A stretch of 41,996 nt of DNA from positions 1-41,996 of the forward strand of contig CANGEE010000005.1 in NCBI GenBank assembly GCA_947452635.1, in the 5' to 3' direction. The notes under the pieces were generated by a model that did no database searches, was not told where the DNA came from, and saw only the letters and a list, made by a program, of their open reading frames with translations. Every line of letters begins with the position of its first letter. The first letter of the stretch is position 1. Shown here in pieces: positions 15,771 to 26,768 of the stretch. The translations under genes and the position numbers were made by a program. The DNA is from Comamonadaceae bacterium (GTDB lineage Bacteria > Pseudomonadota > Gammaproteobacteria > Burkholderiales > Burkholderiaceae_C).

Positions 15771-18700
15771 GTGCGCCTCAACTCCATCAAACTTGCGGGT
15801 TTTAAATCTTTTGCTGAGCCGACCAACTTCGTCTTGCCAGGGCAACTGGTGGGCGTGGTGGGGCCCAATGGCTGTGGCAAATCTAACATCATGGACGCCG
15901 TACGCTGGGTGCTGGGCGAGTCCAAAGCCAGCGAGTTGCGTGGCGAGTCCATGCAAGATGTGATTTTCAATGGCACCAACACCCGTAAACCGGCCAGCCG
16001 CGCCAGCGTCGAGCTGGTGTTTGACAACGCCGATCACCGCGCTGGCGGCCAATGGGGGCAGTTTGCCGAGATCGCTGTCAAGCGTGTGCTGACGCGCGAC
16101 GGCAACTCCAGCTACTACATCAACAACCAGCCGGTGCGACGCCGCGATGTGCAAGACGTGTTCTTGGGCACCGGACTGGGCCCACGCGCTTACGCCATCA
16201 TTGGCCAGGGCACGATCAGCCGCATCATCGAATCACGCCCTGAAGAATTGCGTTTGTTTTTGGAAGAAGCCGCAGGCGTTTCTAAATACAAAGAGCGTCG
16301 CCGTGAAACTGAAAACCGCCTGTCAGACACGCGCGAGAACCTCACCCGGGTCGAAGACATCTTGCGCGAGCTCAATGCCAACTTGGAAAAGCTGGAAAAG
16401 CAAGCCGAGGTGGCGCAGCGTTTCAATACCCTGAAGGCCGACAGCACGCTCAAACAGCAACAACTGTGGTTCATCAAGCGCAGCGAGGCTGAGGCGGGAC
16501 AAGGCAGTTTGAAGGCGGAGGTGGAAAAAGCCGCCAACGACTTAGAGTCACGCATTGCCGACTTGCGCCATGTCGAAGCCGATCTCGAAACCATTCGCCA
16601 AGCGCACTACGCCGCAGGCGATCAGGTGAACCAAGCGCAGGGCGCTTTGTATGAGGCCAGTGCCGAAGTCGGGCGCTTGGAGGCCGAGATTCGTTTTGTT
16701 GTGGAAGGCCGTCAACGCGCCGAGCAACGCTTGGTCCAACTGCAAGAACAAGCGGCGCAATGGGCTACCCGCATGGCGGATGCGCAAATGGAAATGGAAA
16801 GCCTGGCCGAGCAGGCGGTCACGGCCGAGGACCAATCGATGACCCTGGCCGCCCAAGTGGAGGACCAAGCGCAATCCTTGCCGGATTTGGAAGAGGCATT
16901 CCGACAAGCGCAAAGCAAGGCGAACGAGCAGCGCGCCAGCGTGGGTCAAGTGCAGCAACAAATCCAAGTCTTGGCTGCAGATCAACGCAACACCGAAGAG
17001 CAATCACGCCAGTTGAATCAACGCCGTGAACGTTTGACCATGGACCGCAATGCCTTGGCCGCGCCGGACGAGCAGCAATTGCAGAGTCTGCGTGCGCAAT
17101 TGACGCAAGCCGATGCTGCTGCTGCAGTGGCCCATGGCCAATTGCAAGCGTTGCAAGAGCAAGTGCCGCAGTTGGACGAAGAGCGCCGCAGCCGCCAACA
17201 CGCGGTGAACACCGAATCAGCCCGAATGGCAGATTTGGCCGCCAAGGTCGAAGCCCTCAAAGCCTTGCAAGAAAAGGTGAAAACAGACGGCAAGCTCAAG
17301 CCCTGGCTGAGCAAACATGGCTTAGATGGGCTGCAGGGTTTGTGGAGCCGTATCCATGTGGAGTCGGGATGGGAAAACGCCCTGGAAGCGGCATTGCGCG
17401 AACGCCTGTCGGCACTTGAAGTCTCGCGCTTGGACATGGTGCGTGCATTTGCAAATGATGCGCCACCGGCCAAATTGTCTTTCTTCAGCCCGCCTGCCGC
17501 TGGCCTTTCCTCCAACCGTCAGGGCTTGCCGGACGGCTGCCTGCAGATGGTCGATTGGCTGCGACTCAATGATGCCAGCCTGTCCGCCTTGATGGGGGCT
17601 TGGTTGCAGGGCTGCTTCACCGCACCCAGCCTGGAAGACGCCTTGGCTTGGCGCGAGCAGTTGCAAGTTGGCGAGGTTTTGTTTGTGCAAAGTGGTCACG
17701 CCATCACGTTGCACAGCGTCAGTTTTTACGCCCAAGATTCAGAGCAAGCGGGCTTGTTGGCACGCGCGCAAGACATTGAGAATTTCGACAAACAACTCAA
17801 AGCCCAAGCCCTCATCAGTGACGAAAGCCGAACAGGCCTTGTTCGCGCAGAAGCGGCGTATGCACAAGCCAGCGCGCAGCTGGTGACCATTCGGCGCGAA
17901 GCCACTGAAACCCTAGCCCGTGCACACGAGGTGCAAGTCGAAACTTTGCGCTTGTCGCAACTGGCCGAGCAAACCCGTGCCCGCAGTGAACAAATTGATG
18001 GGGATGTGGCCGAAATCGACGCCTTGCTGGAAGACTTGCAAGAGCGCCGCCTGACCGCGCAAGCCCGGTTTGAAGAACTTGACATGCAATTGGCCGACAG
18101 CCAAGAGCGCCACGCACAGTTGGACGATCGGGTGATGGACGCTGAACGCCGGTTGTCGGAATGCCGCGAACAGCAGCGCAGCTTGGAGCGTCAGGCCCAA
18201 GAAGCTGCATTCGCGCAGCGCAGCTTGGCGTCACGGCGTGCTGAATTGAATCGTGGCATTGAAACTGCTGTGCAGCAATCCGCAAGCCTGAGCGCAGAGG
18301 CGCAACGCGCGCAAGACGAGCTGTCTCGCTTGCACGATGCCGCCGCGCAAGGGGGGTTGCAGGATGCTTTGAACATGAAGCTCGAGCGTGAAAAGACCTT
18401 GGGCGCACGCCGCAGCGAATACGATGATTTGACCGCCAAACTGCGCGCCAGTGATGAACGCCGGCTCAGCTTTGAGCGCGAGTTGGATCCGCTGCGCCAA
18501 CGCATCACCGATCTTCAATTGAAGGAGCAAGCCTCACGCCTGGGCGTGGAGCAATACACCCAACTGTTGGTCGATGCGCAAGCCGATCTGGAGGCCTTGG
18601 CCCAATCCATTGATCAAGGCGCGGTCCGCTTGACTGGTTTGCAGTCTGAAATCGATCGCTTGAACCGCGAGATCAGCGCCTTGGGCGCAGTCAATTTGGC

Positions 18701-19295
18701 GGCATTGGATGAATTGGCCACGGCGCGCGAACGCAAGACCTTCTTGGACGCGCAAACCGCCGATTTGACCGAGGCCATGAACACCTTGGAAGACGCGATT
18801 CGCAAAATCGACGCCGAAACCCGTGATTTATTGGGCGGTACCTTCCAGATTGTGAACGAGCACTTCAGCCGCATGTTTCCGGAGTTGTTTGGCGGCGGTA
18901 ACGCCCGTTTGGTGATGACGGGTGACGAGATTTTGGATGCCGGTGTGCAGGTCCTGGCGCAGCCTCCGGGCAAGAAAAACCAGACCATTCATTTGCTTTC
19001 AGGTGGTGAAAAAGCCTTGACCGCGATTGCCCTGGTGTTTGCCATTTTCCAACTCAATCCCGCCCCATTTTGTTTGCTCGATGAGGTGGATGCGCCGCTC
19101 GATGACGCCAACACCGAGCGTTACGCCAAGCTGGTGTCCAGCATGGGCAAAGAAACGCAATTCTTATTCATCAGCCACAACAAGATCGCCATGGAAATGG
19201 CAGAACAACTGATTGGTGTGACCATGCAGGAGCAGGGCGTCTCGCGCATTGTCGCGGTCGACATGGAGTCTGCTGTGTCGATGGCTGACCTTTGA
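15771..19295 (+). CDS. smc: Chromosome segregation protein SMC
   Basis: A 1174-residue SMC protein using the GTG at 15771, which gives the family start RLNSIKLAGFKSF. Walker A GPNGCGKS is at 31-38. Two long coiled coils flank a hinge at about residues 510-650 (KHGLDGLQGLWSRI, GDEVLF-like GEVLFVQSGHAI). The C-terminal head has the signature LLSGGEKALTAIAL and Walker B CLLDEVDAPLDD. SMC dimers with ScpA and ScpB form condensin, which loads at parS/ParB sites and extrudes DNA loops so sister chromosomes separate. ScpAB are not in this window. No good Shine-Dalgarno precedes the GTG. It begins the smc-zipA-ligA-def run, an order also seen in Pseudomonas. Confidence 0.97.
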   Translation: MRLNSIKLAGFKSFAEPTNFVLPGQLVGVVGPNGCGKSNIMDAVRWVLGESKASELRGESMQDVIFNGTNTRKPASRASVELVFDNADHRAGGQWGQFAEIAVKRVLTRDGNSSYYINNQPVRRRDVQDVFLGTGLGPRAYAIIGQGTISRIIESRPEELRLFLEEAAGVSKYKERRRETENRLSDTRENLTRVEDILRELNANLEKLEKQAEVAQRFNTLKADSTLKQQQLWFIKRSEAEAGQGSLKAEVEKAANDLESRIADLRHVEADLETIRQAHYAAGDQVNQAQGALYEASAEVGRLEAEIRFVVEGRQRAEQRLVQLQEQAAQWATRMADAQMEMESLAEQAVTAEDQSMTLAAQVEDQAQSLPDLEEAFRQAQSKANEQRASVGQVQQQIQVLAADQRNTEEQSRQLNQRRERLTMDRNALAAPDEQQLQSLRAQLTQADAAAAVAHGQLQALQEQVPQLDEERRSRQHAVNTESARMADLAAKVEALKALQEKVKTDGKLKPWLSKHGLDGLQGLWSRIHVESGWENALEAALRERLSALEVSRLDMVRAFANDAPPAKLSFFSPPAAGLSSNRQGLPDGCLQMVDWLRLNDASLSALMGAWLQGCFTAPSLEDALAWREQLQVGEVLFVQSGHAITLHSVSFYAQDSEQAGLLARAQDIENFDKQLKAQALISDESRTGLVRAEAAYAQASAQLVTIRREATETLARAHEVQVETLRLSQLAEQTRARSEQIDGDVAEIDALLEDLQERRLTAQARFEELDMQLADSQERHAQLDDRVMDAERRLSECREQQRSLERQAQEAAFAQRSLASRRAELNRGIETAVQQSASLSAEAQRAQDELSRLHDAAAQGGLQDALNMKLEREKTLGARRSEYDDLTAKLRASDERRLSFERELDPLRQRITDLQLKEQASRLGVEQYTQLLVDAQADLEALAQSIDQGAVRLTGLQSEIDRLNREISALGAVNLAALDELATARERKTFLDAQTADLTEAMNTLEDAIRKIDAETRDLLGGTFQIVNEHFSRMFPELFGGGNARLVMTGDEILDAGVQVLAQPPGKKNQTIHLLSGGEKALTAIALVFAIFQLNPAPFCLLDEVDAPLDDANTERYAKLVSSMGKETQFLFISHNKIAMEMAEQLIGVTMQEQGVSRIVAVDMESAVSMADL

Positions 19296-19339
19296 ATGCC
19301 GAGTACATTGGAACTACCCACTCATTTATCATTCCAAGC

Positions 19340-20374
19340 ATGACTTCTTTGCAAATCAGTATGTGGGTCATTGGTGGCCTGACGCTGCTGGCCGTTTTGG
19401 CTTATAACCTTTGGGTCTCCCGTAAAAACGCACCCCGGCAAGCCGATGTCTTGCCCACTGCGTTACCTGAGGAACGCTTGACGCCCGAAGCATCGGGTCA
19501 CATTGAACCTGTCTTGGTGGATGAGTTGAGCAGTTTGCCTCAGCCGGAAAAAAAACCAGCGATTGATGCTTTGATCGATGCCATCACGCCCATTGAAGTG
19601 GAGTCGTTGGTCTCAGGTGATGCCATTTTGGCGGCGCTGCCGCATACCCGCCGTGTGGGCACCAAACCCTTTGCCGTCGAGGGTTTGAACGAAATCACGG
19701 GTGAATGGGAATCGCCACAAGCGGGTCGCAGGTACAGTGCGGTGCAAGCCTCAGTGCAGCTGGCCAACCGGGTTGGCGCCATCAATGAAATTGAATTCTC
19801 TGAGTTCGTCATCAAAGCCCAAGCCGTGGCGGATCAATTGAACGGCGACACGGTGTTTCCCGACATGCTCGAAGAAGTGGCTCGCGGTCGTGAGCTGGAC
19901 CAATTTGCCAATGCCCATGATGCTCAACTGAGTTTCACTTTGTGCGCCAAGGCCTCCGCTTGGAGCCCGGGTTATATCCATCAACATGCAGCGCGTTTGG
20001 GGTTTGTCGCTGGCGTCATTCCAGGGCGCATGGTGCTGCCTTCGGCGGTGCTGGGATTGCCTCCGGTCTTGGCCTTGTCTTTTGATACGCAGGCTGCGAT
20101 GGCCGATGACCCCGCGTTGTCTGCCATTCGCGAATTTGACCTGAGCTTGGACGTGCCGCAAATCAGCCGCACGGAAGCGCCTTTCCGCCAATTGCGAGAT
20201 GCCGCTTTGCTGTTGGCACAGGCCATGGATGGTGTGGTGACCGACGGCGGCGGCCATGTGCTCAGCGAAGCGGCGCTGGATGCCATCGCAGTCGATCTGG
20301 AACAGTTGTATGACGCTCTGGATGCGCGTGAACTGTCGGCCGGTTCGCCCCAAGCCCGTCGTTTGTTCTCCTGA
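19340..20374 (+). CDS. zipA: ZipA-type cell division protein with C-terminal FtsZ-binding domain
   Basis: A 344-residue inner-membrane protein. One N-terminal membrane anchor (MWVIGGLTLLAVLAYNLW, about 8-25) is followed by a variable Pro/Glu-rich linker of about 75 residues and a C-terminal domain of about 250 residues resembling the ZipA FtsZ-binding fold (FSEFVIKAQAVADQLNG, QHAARLGFVAGVIPGRMVLP). ZipA tethers FtsZ filaments to the membrane. The ATG at 19340 starts just before the anchor; a TTG at 19292 overlaps smc and is less likely. Similarity to E. coli ZipA is low, so much of the call rests on topology and the smc-zipA-ligA context, which is the same in Pseudomonas. Confidence 0.82.
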   Translation: MTSLQISMWVIGGLTLLAVLAYNLWVSRKNAPRQADVLPTALPEERLTPEASGHIEPVLVDELSSLPQPEKKPAIDALIDAITPIEVESLVSGDAILAALPHTRRVGTKPFAVEGLNEITGEWESPQAGRRYSAVQASVQLANRVGAINEIEFSEFVIKAQAVADQLNGDTVFPDMLEEVARGRELDQFANAHDAQLSFTLCAKASAWSPGYIHQHAARLGFVAGVIPGRMVLPSAVLGLPPVLALSFDTQAAMADDPALSAIREFDLSLDVPQISRTEAPFRQLRDAALLLAQAMDGVVTDGGGHVLSEAALDAIAVDLEQLYDALDARELSAGSPQARRLFS

Positions 20375-20388
20375 GTGATCTGACTTAG

Positions 20389-23102
<2,714 letters not shown>

Positions 23103-23105
23103 TCT

Positions 23106-24275
23106 TCACAACTGCGCCAGTCGGCCCAGGGCCTTGTTCAAAGTTTCGTCTTGCTTGGCAAAGCAAAAGCGGATCACGCGCTGGTCGAAACTGTCAGCGT
23201 AAAACGCCGACAGCGGAATCGCCGCCACGCCGATGTCGGTGGTCAGCCATTTGCAAAATTCGGCTTCACTCAGATTCTTTTCTGGCACGGCCAGTTCTGA
23301 AATGTCCACGCACTGGAAATAAGTGCCTTCGCCAGGCAGCAGTTTGAATTTGGTTTTTGCCAAGCCTGCACGGAACAAGTCGCGTTTGTGTTGGTAAAAA
23401 GCGGGCAAGTCCAGATAGGGCTTGGGGTCAGCCATGAAGCGCGTCAGGCCGTATTGCATGGGCGTGTTGACGGTGAACACATTGAACTGGTGCACTTTGC
23501 GAAACTCGGTGCTGAGTGAGGCGGGTGCCGCCACGGTGCCGATTTTCCAACCGGTGACATGGTAGGTTTTGCCAAAGCTGGACACAATGAAGGCGCGTGC
23601 AGCCAAGCCGTCAAACTGCGCGGCGCTCCAATGGCGATTGGGCGCATAGACCATGTGCTCATAGACCTCGTCACTGATCAGCAGCACGTTGGTGGGTGCC
23701 AAAATGTCTTGCAAGCGCAGCATGTCTTGCTGGCTCCAGATCATGCCGCTGGGGTTGTGCGGCGAGTTGATGATGATGGCGCGGGTTTTCGCGCTGATGG
23801 CCGCTTGAATCTTGTCAAAGTCCGGGCGGAAGGTGCCCGGTGTGAGCGGCACGCGCACCACCACGCCACCGGCCATGTCGATGTTGGGCACATAGCTGTC
23901 GTAGCAGGGCTCCAGCACAATCACTTCGTCACCGGGATGCACCACCGCCAAGATGATGGTCAAAATAGCCTGCGTCGCCCCAGCGGTGACGGTGATTTCG
24001 CTGACCGGGTCGTAGTGGCGTGCGTACAGGTTTTGAATTTTGACGCTGACCGCTTCGCGCAGCGGGGCAATCCCGGTCATGGGTGGGTATTGGTTCAGGC
24101 CCTCTTGCATGGCGCCGTTGACGGCTTCGGTCAATTGGGGATCGCAGGCAAAGTCGGGGAAACCTTGGCCTAAGTTGACCGCGCCCGTCTCAGCCGCCAA
24201 GCCAGACATGACGGTGAAAATGGTGGTCCCCATCTGGGGGTGTTTGGACACAAGGGTAGGGGTGTGAGGGGTCAT
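23106..24275 (-). CDS. Class I/II PLP aminotransferase, methionine aminotransferase (YbdL) type
   Basis: The 389-residue enzyme shows fold-type I features: NLGQGFPDF near the N-terminus, NQYPPMTGIAPLREAV, the SPHNPSGMIW loop (171-180), SDEVYEHMVY and the PLP lysine K236 in SSFGKTYHVTGWKIG. This resembles YbdL/kynurenine aminotransferase III proteins, which accept methionine, glutamine and aromatic amino acids with 2-oxo acids; substrate preference cannot be read from the sequence. It is the last gene of the minus-strand run after cysB, 28 bp downstream, so a role in methionine or methylthio-oxobutyrate metabolism fits its sulfur-themed neighbours (inference). The start ATG follows a short non-coding spacer with no strong Shine-Dalgarno. 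Confidence 0.85.
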   Translation of the reverse strand: MTPHTPTLVSKHPQMGTTIFTVMSGLAAETGAVNLGQGFPDFACDPQLTEAVNGAMQEGLNQYPPMTGIAPLREAVSVKIQNLYARHYDPVSEITVTAGATQAILTIILAVVHPGDEVIVLEPCYDSYVPNIDMAGGVVVRVPLTPGTFRPDFDKIQAAISAKTRAIIINSPHNPSGMIWSQQDMLRLQDILAPTNVLLISDEVYEHMVYAPNRHWSAAQFDGLAARAFIVSSFGKTYHVTGWKIGTVAAPASLSTEFRKVHQFNVFTVNTPMQYGLTRFMADPKPYLDLPAFYQHKRDLFRAGLAKTKFKLLPGEGTYFQCVDISELAVPEKNLSEAEFCKWLTTDIGVAAIPLSAFYADSFDQRVIRFCFAKQDETLNKALGRLAQL

Positions 24276-24303
24276 GCCACAAGACTTCAGGAAAAATTAA
24301 AGA

Positions 24304-25245
24304 TCACAGTTCGTAGTCAGCCACATGGCCGGTCATGGCCTTGGCGATCAGCGCGGGGGTCAGGCGGTCGCTCAGCATTTCAGCAAACTGATAAACAAAA
24401 TTGCGCAAATAAGCGCCGCGTTTGAAGGCGACGCGGGCCACGTTCATGCCCAGCAATTGGCCCATGGGCCGAATCACCAGGTCTTTCACCGGATCGTCCT
24501 TGACCGCCATTTCGGCCACAATGCCCACGCCCAAACCCAGACGCACATAGGTTTTGATGACGTCCGAGTCGATCGCTTCCAGCGCGATGCGCGGGTGCAG
24601 TTTTTTATGCGCAAAAGCCGAATCAATGCGGGTTCGACCGGTGAACGAGGGGTGGTAGGTGATCAGAGGCTCTCTGGCCACATCTTCCAGCGTGAGGTTT
24701 TCTTGGCGCGCCAAAGGGTGGTCCAAAGGCAGCACCAGCATGTGCTGCCATTCATAGCAGGGCAGGGTGATCAATTCGTCATACGAAGCCAAGGACTCGG
24801 TGGCCATGCCGATTTCCGCCGTGTCGTCGAGCAGCATTTTGGCCACTTGGTCGGGAGCGCCCTGGTGCAGGCTGATATTGACCTTGGGGTATTTTTCCCG
24901 CAATTTGGCTACTGGCAGTGGCAGCACGTAGCGTGCTTGGGTGTGGGTGGTGGCAATCGACAGGGTGCCACTGTCTTGCGCACTGTATTGTTCGCCAATG
25001 CGTTTGAGGTTGCCGATCTCGCGCATGATGATTTCAATGCTTTGCAACACATGCAGCCCCGGCTCGGTGATGCGTTTAAGCCGCTTGCCATGGCGGGCGA
25101 AGATGTCGATGCCCAACTCTTCTTCCAGCTCAATGATGGCCTTGGACACGCCCGGTTGCGAGGTGTTCAGGGCTTTGGCGGCCTCGGTCAGGTTGAGGTT
25201 GCGACGCGCAGCCTCTTGGACAAATCTAAATTGATGCAGGTTCAC
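24304..25245 (-). CDS. cysB: LysR-type transcriptional regulator CysB
   Basis: The 313-residue regulator has an N-terminal winged helix-turn-helix (LTEAAKALNTSQPGVSKAIIELEEEL, about residues 19-44) and a LysR co-inducer domain from about 90. MNLHQFRFVQEAARRNLNLTEAA and the ATTHTQARYVLP segment are diagnostic for CysB/Cbl; TTHTQARY and TGRTRIDSAF contact the inducer in CysB structures. CysB activates sulfate and thiosulfate assimilation genes in response to N-acetylserine. The start is GTG at 25245, with no visible Shine-Dalgarno. Overlapping inverted repeats lie immediately upstream. cbiX, whose product helps make siroheme for sulfite reductase, precedes it by 34 bp. Cbl is the alternative. 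Confidence 0.92.
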   Translation of the reverse strand: MNLHQFRFVQEAARRNLNLTEAAKALNTSQPGVSKAIIELEEELGIDIFARHGKRLKRITEPGLHVLQSIEIIMREIGNLKRIGEQYSAQDSGTLSIATTHTQARYVLPLPVAKLREKYPKVNISLHQGAPDQVAKMLLDDTAEIGMATESLASYDELITLPCYEWQHMLVLPLDHPLARQENLTLEDVAREPLITYHPSFTGRTRIDSAFAHKKLHPRIALEAIDSDVIKTYVRLGLGVGIVAEMAVKDDPVKDLVIRPMGQLLGMNVARVAFKRGAYLRNFVYQFAEMLSDRLTPALIAKAMTGHVADYEL

Positions 25246-25248
25246 TGT

Positions 25249-25299
25249 AAATCGCCATAAAGAATCTTCTTATTATGCTTTATGGGTCTATGGCGATTT
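25249..25299 (-). repeat. Two overlapping, mutually exclusive inverted repeats at the cbiX-cysB junction
   Basis: Outer pair: AAATCGCCATA (25249-25259) and TATGGCGATTT (25289-25299), a perfect 11-bp repeat with a 29-bp spacer. Inner pair: CCATAAAG (25255-25262) and CTTTATGG (25278-25285), a perfect 8-bp repeat with a 15-bp spacer. The pairs share bases at 25255-25259, so in RNA both stems cannot fully form at once. On the cysB mRNA the outer stem ends three bases before the GTG start. The element overlaps the end of cbiX. It may be a regulatory RNA switch, a LysR-type operator for CysB autoregulation, or both. Confidence 0.7.
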
Positions 25300-25663
25300 G
25301 CGCCATCAGGTCGATCAACAAAGGGTTTTCGCCCACCGCCGCCTGCAATTCAAATTGCACCTGCGGGTGGTCGGCTTGCAATTGGGCGACCAGCAACGGC
25401 AGGTCTTCCCGTGCGTGTCGCCCAACACCTAAAAACATCGGCACGATGCGCAGGCTTTGCAGGCCTGAGGCAATCATTTGCCCAGCCACGCTGGGCAGGT
25501 CTGGCGTGGTCAATTCCAAATAGGCGCAGGCCACCTGGGCGTCAGATTGACGCGCCTGAATGCGCTGCGCCACCGCCTCGATCGGTAGTTTCCAAAGCGG
25601 ATCACGCGAGCCGTGGGCGAACAAAATAATCCCCTTGGGGGACGGTTTGGAGGGGGAAGTCAT
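25280..25663 (-). CDS. cbiX: Short CbiX/SirB-type sirohydrochlorin chelatase
   Basis: A 127-residue single-domain chelatase. The metal-binding histidines are H17 in ILFAHGSRDP and H83 in FLGVGRHAREDLP, with conserved ELTTPDLP between. Short CbiX or SirB proteins insert Fe2+ or Co2+ into sirohydrochlorin as homodimers; beside cysB, ferrochelation to make siroheme for assimilatory sulfite reductase is the likely role. The start codon comes one base after the lptG stop, and cysB follows 34 bp later. The last codons form one arm of an inverted repeat at the junction. Cobalt use for cobalamin cannot be excluded, but no cobalamin genes are nearby. Confidence 0.88.
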   Translation of the reverse strand: MTSPSKPSPKGIILFAHGSRDPLWKLPIEAVAQRIQARQSDAQVACAYLELTTPDLPSVAGQMIASGLQSLRIVPMFLGVGRHAREDLPLLVAQLQADHPQVQFELQAAVGENPLLIDLMAQIAIDP

Positions 25664-25664
25664 G

Positions 25665-26768
25665 TCATTGCCGCAAGACCAACCACCAAAAAGTGGTCAG
25701 TGAAATGGCGCTGTAAATCAGCGCGGGGGCCGCCGAGGTCAACCACGGCTGCCAGTTGTTCAAATTGCCCATAAAGCCAAACACATTGTTCAGCAAATAA
25801 AAGCTGATGCCGGCCATCACACCGCCAAAGACATAGCCTGTGATGTGCCCGGATCGGAAATGCAAATACGCAAATGGCAAAGCCAATGACAACATGACCA
25901 AACAACTCAATGGGTAAAAAACCTTGCGCCAGAACTCGATTTCGTAACGCTGGGCATTTTGACCATTGGCATCCAAGTGGCGCATGTATTGAAACAAGTC
26001 CAGCGTTTGCATGCGGTCGGGGCTGAGCAACGCAGCAGCGACCATTTCCATGGAAATTTCAGTAGTCCAATGCAACTGGGCTGAACGTTGAATGTCGATG
26101 CGCGCGGTGGGCTTGGCATCCAAGTTGTACCGCCTTTGCTCAGCGTTGAACAAGACCCACTCGCCGTCTGCCATTCTCGCCGTGGGCGCACTGGTGATGT
26201 ACTGCAGCCTGCCCTGTGGCGTGAAGGCATGGATTCGGATTTGAGCCAATTGGCCATCACTGTTCAAAGCCGTGACGTTCACTGCAAAATTCAAATCTTT
26301 TTGCTTTTCTTTCAGCCAAGCACCCGTTTGGCCCACGGTGATCCTGCCTTGGAATTTGGCTTTCAGCAATTGCGCATGGCGGTTGGCCAGTGGTGCCACA
26401 TAGTCGCCAATGAAAAAAGTCAGGGTTACAAAAATCAAGCCCAGACTGAACAGCGAACCCAGCGCCTGCCAAGGGCCCAGTCCGCCAGTCCGCAAAATAG
26501 TGAATTCAGAACTCTGCGCAAATCGCGCCATGACAAAAATACTGCCTATCAAAACCGACAAGGGCAGCAATTCGTAAAGATGACCAGGTACGAGCAAAGT
26601 CACGTACAACAGCGCATGGTTGAACTGGTAACCCGATGAAGCCAATCGATTGATCGCTTGCAACTGGTCCACGATATCAAAAAAGACAAACAAGGCCAAA
26701 AAGCCCAAAGCCACAAAGCTGACTGCTTTGATGATCTCGCCGTGGATGAGTCTGCGTATGGTTTTCAT
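25665..26768 (-). CDS. lptG: LPS export ABC transporter permease LptG
   Basis: A 367-residue YjgP/YjgQ-family permease. Three membrane helices lie in the first 120 residues (MKTIRRLIHGEIIKAVSFVAL onward), then a periplasmic beta-jellyroll domain (about 125-270, with NFAVNVTALNSDGQLAQIRI), then three more helices (YPLSCLVMLSLALPFAYLHFR to the end). LptB2FG extracts LPS from the inner membrane and passes it to LptC/LptA. The ATG at 26768 overlaps the lptF stop by four bases (ATGA). LptG rather than LptF is assigned by second position in the pair and by the R-R-x-x-x-G-E-I-I-K N-terminus. cbiX follows after one base. Confidence 0.94.
   Translation of the reverse strand: MKTIRRLIHGEIIKAVSFVALGFLALFVFFDIVDQLQAINRLASSGYQFNHALLYVTLLVPGHLYELLPLSVLIGSIFVMARFAQSSEFTILRTGGLGPWQALGSLFSLGLIFVTLTFFIGDYVAPLANRHAQLLKAKFQGRITVGQTGAWLKEKQKDLNFAVNVTALNSDGQLAQIRIHAFTPQGRLQYITSAPTARMADGEWVLFNAEQRRYNLDAKPTARIDIQRSAQLHWTTEISMEMVAAALLSPDRMQTLDLFQYMRHLDANGQNAQRYEIEFWRKVFYPLSCLVMLSLALPFAYLHFRSGHITGYVFGGVMAGISFYLLNNVFGFMGNLNNWQPWLTSAAPALIYSAISLTTFWWLVLRQ

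Noticed and set aside
24325-25260. A 311-codon open frame exactly opposite cysB
   Set aside because: It mirrors the cysB frame and has a His/Gln-rich composition typical of shadow frames.
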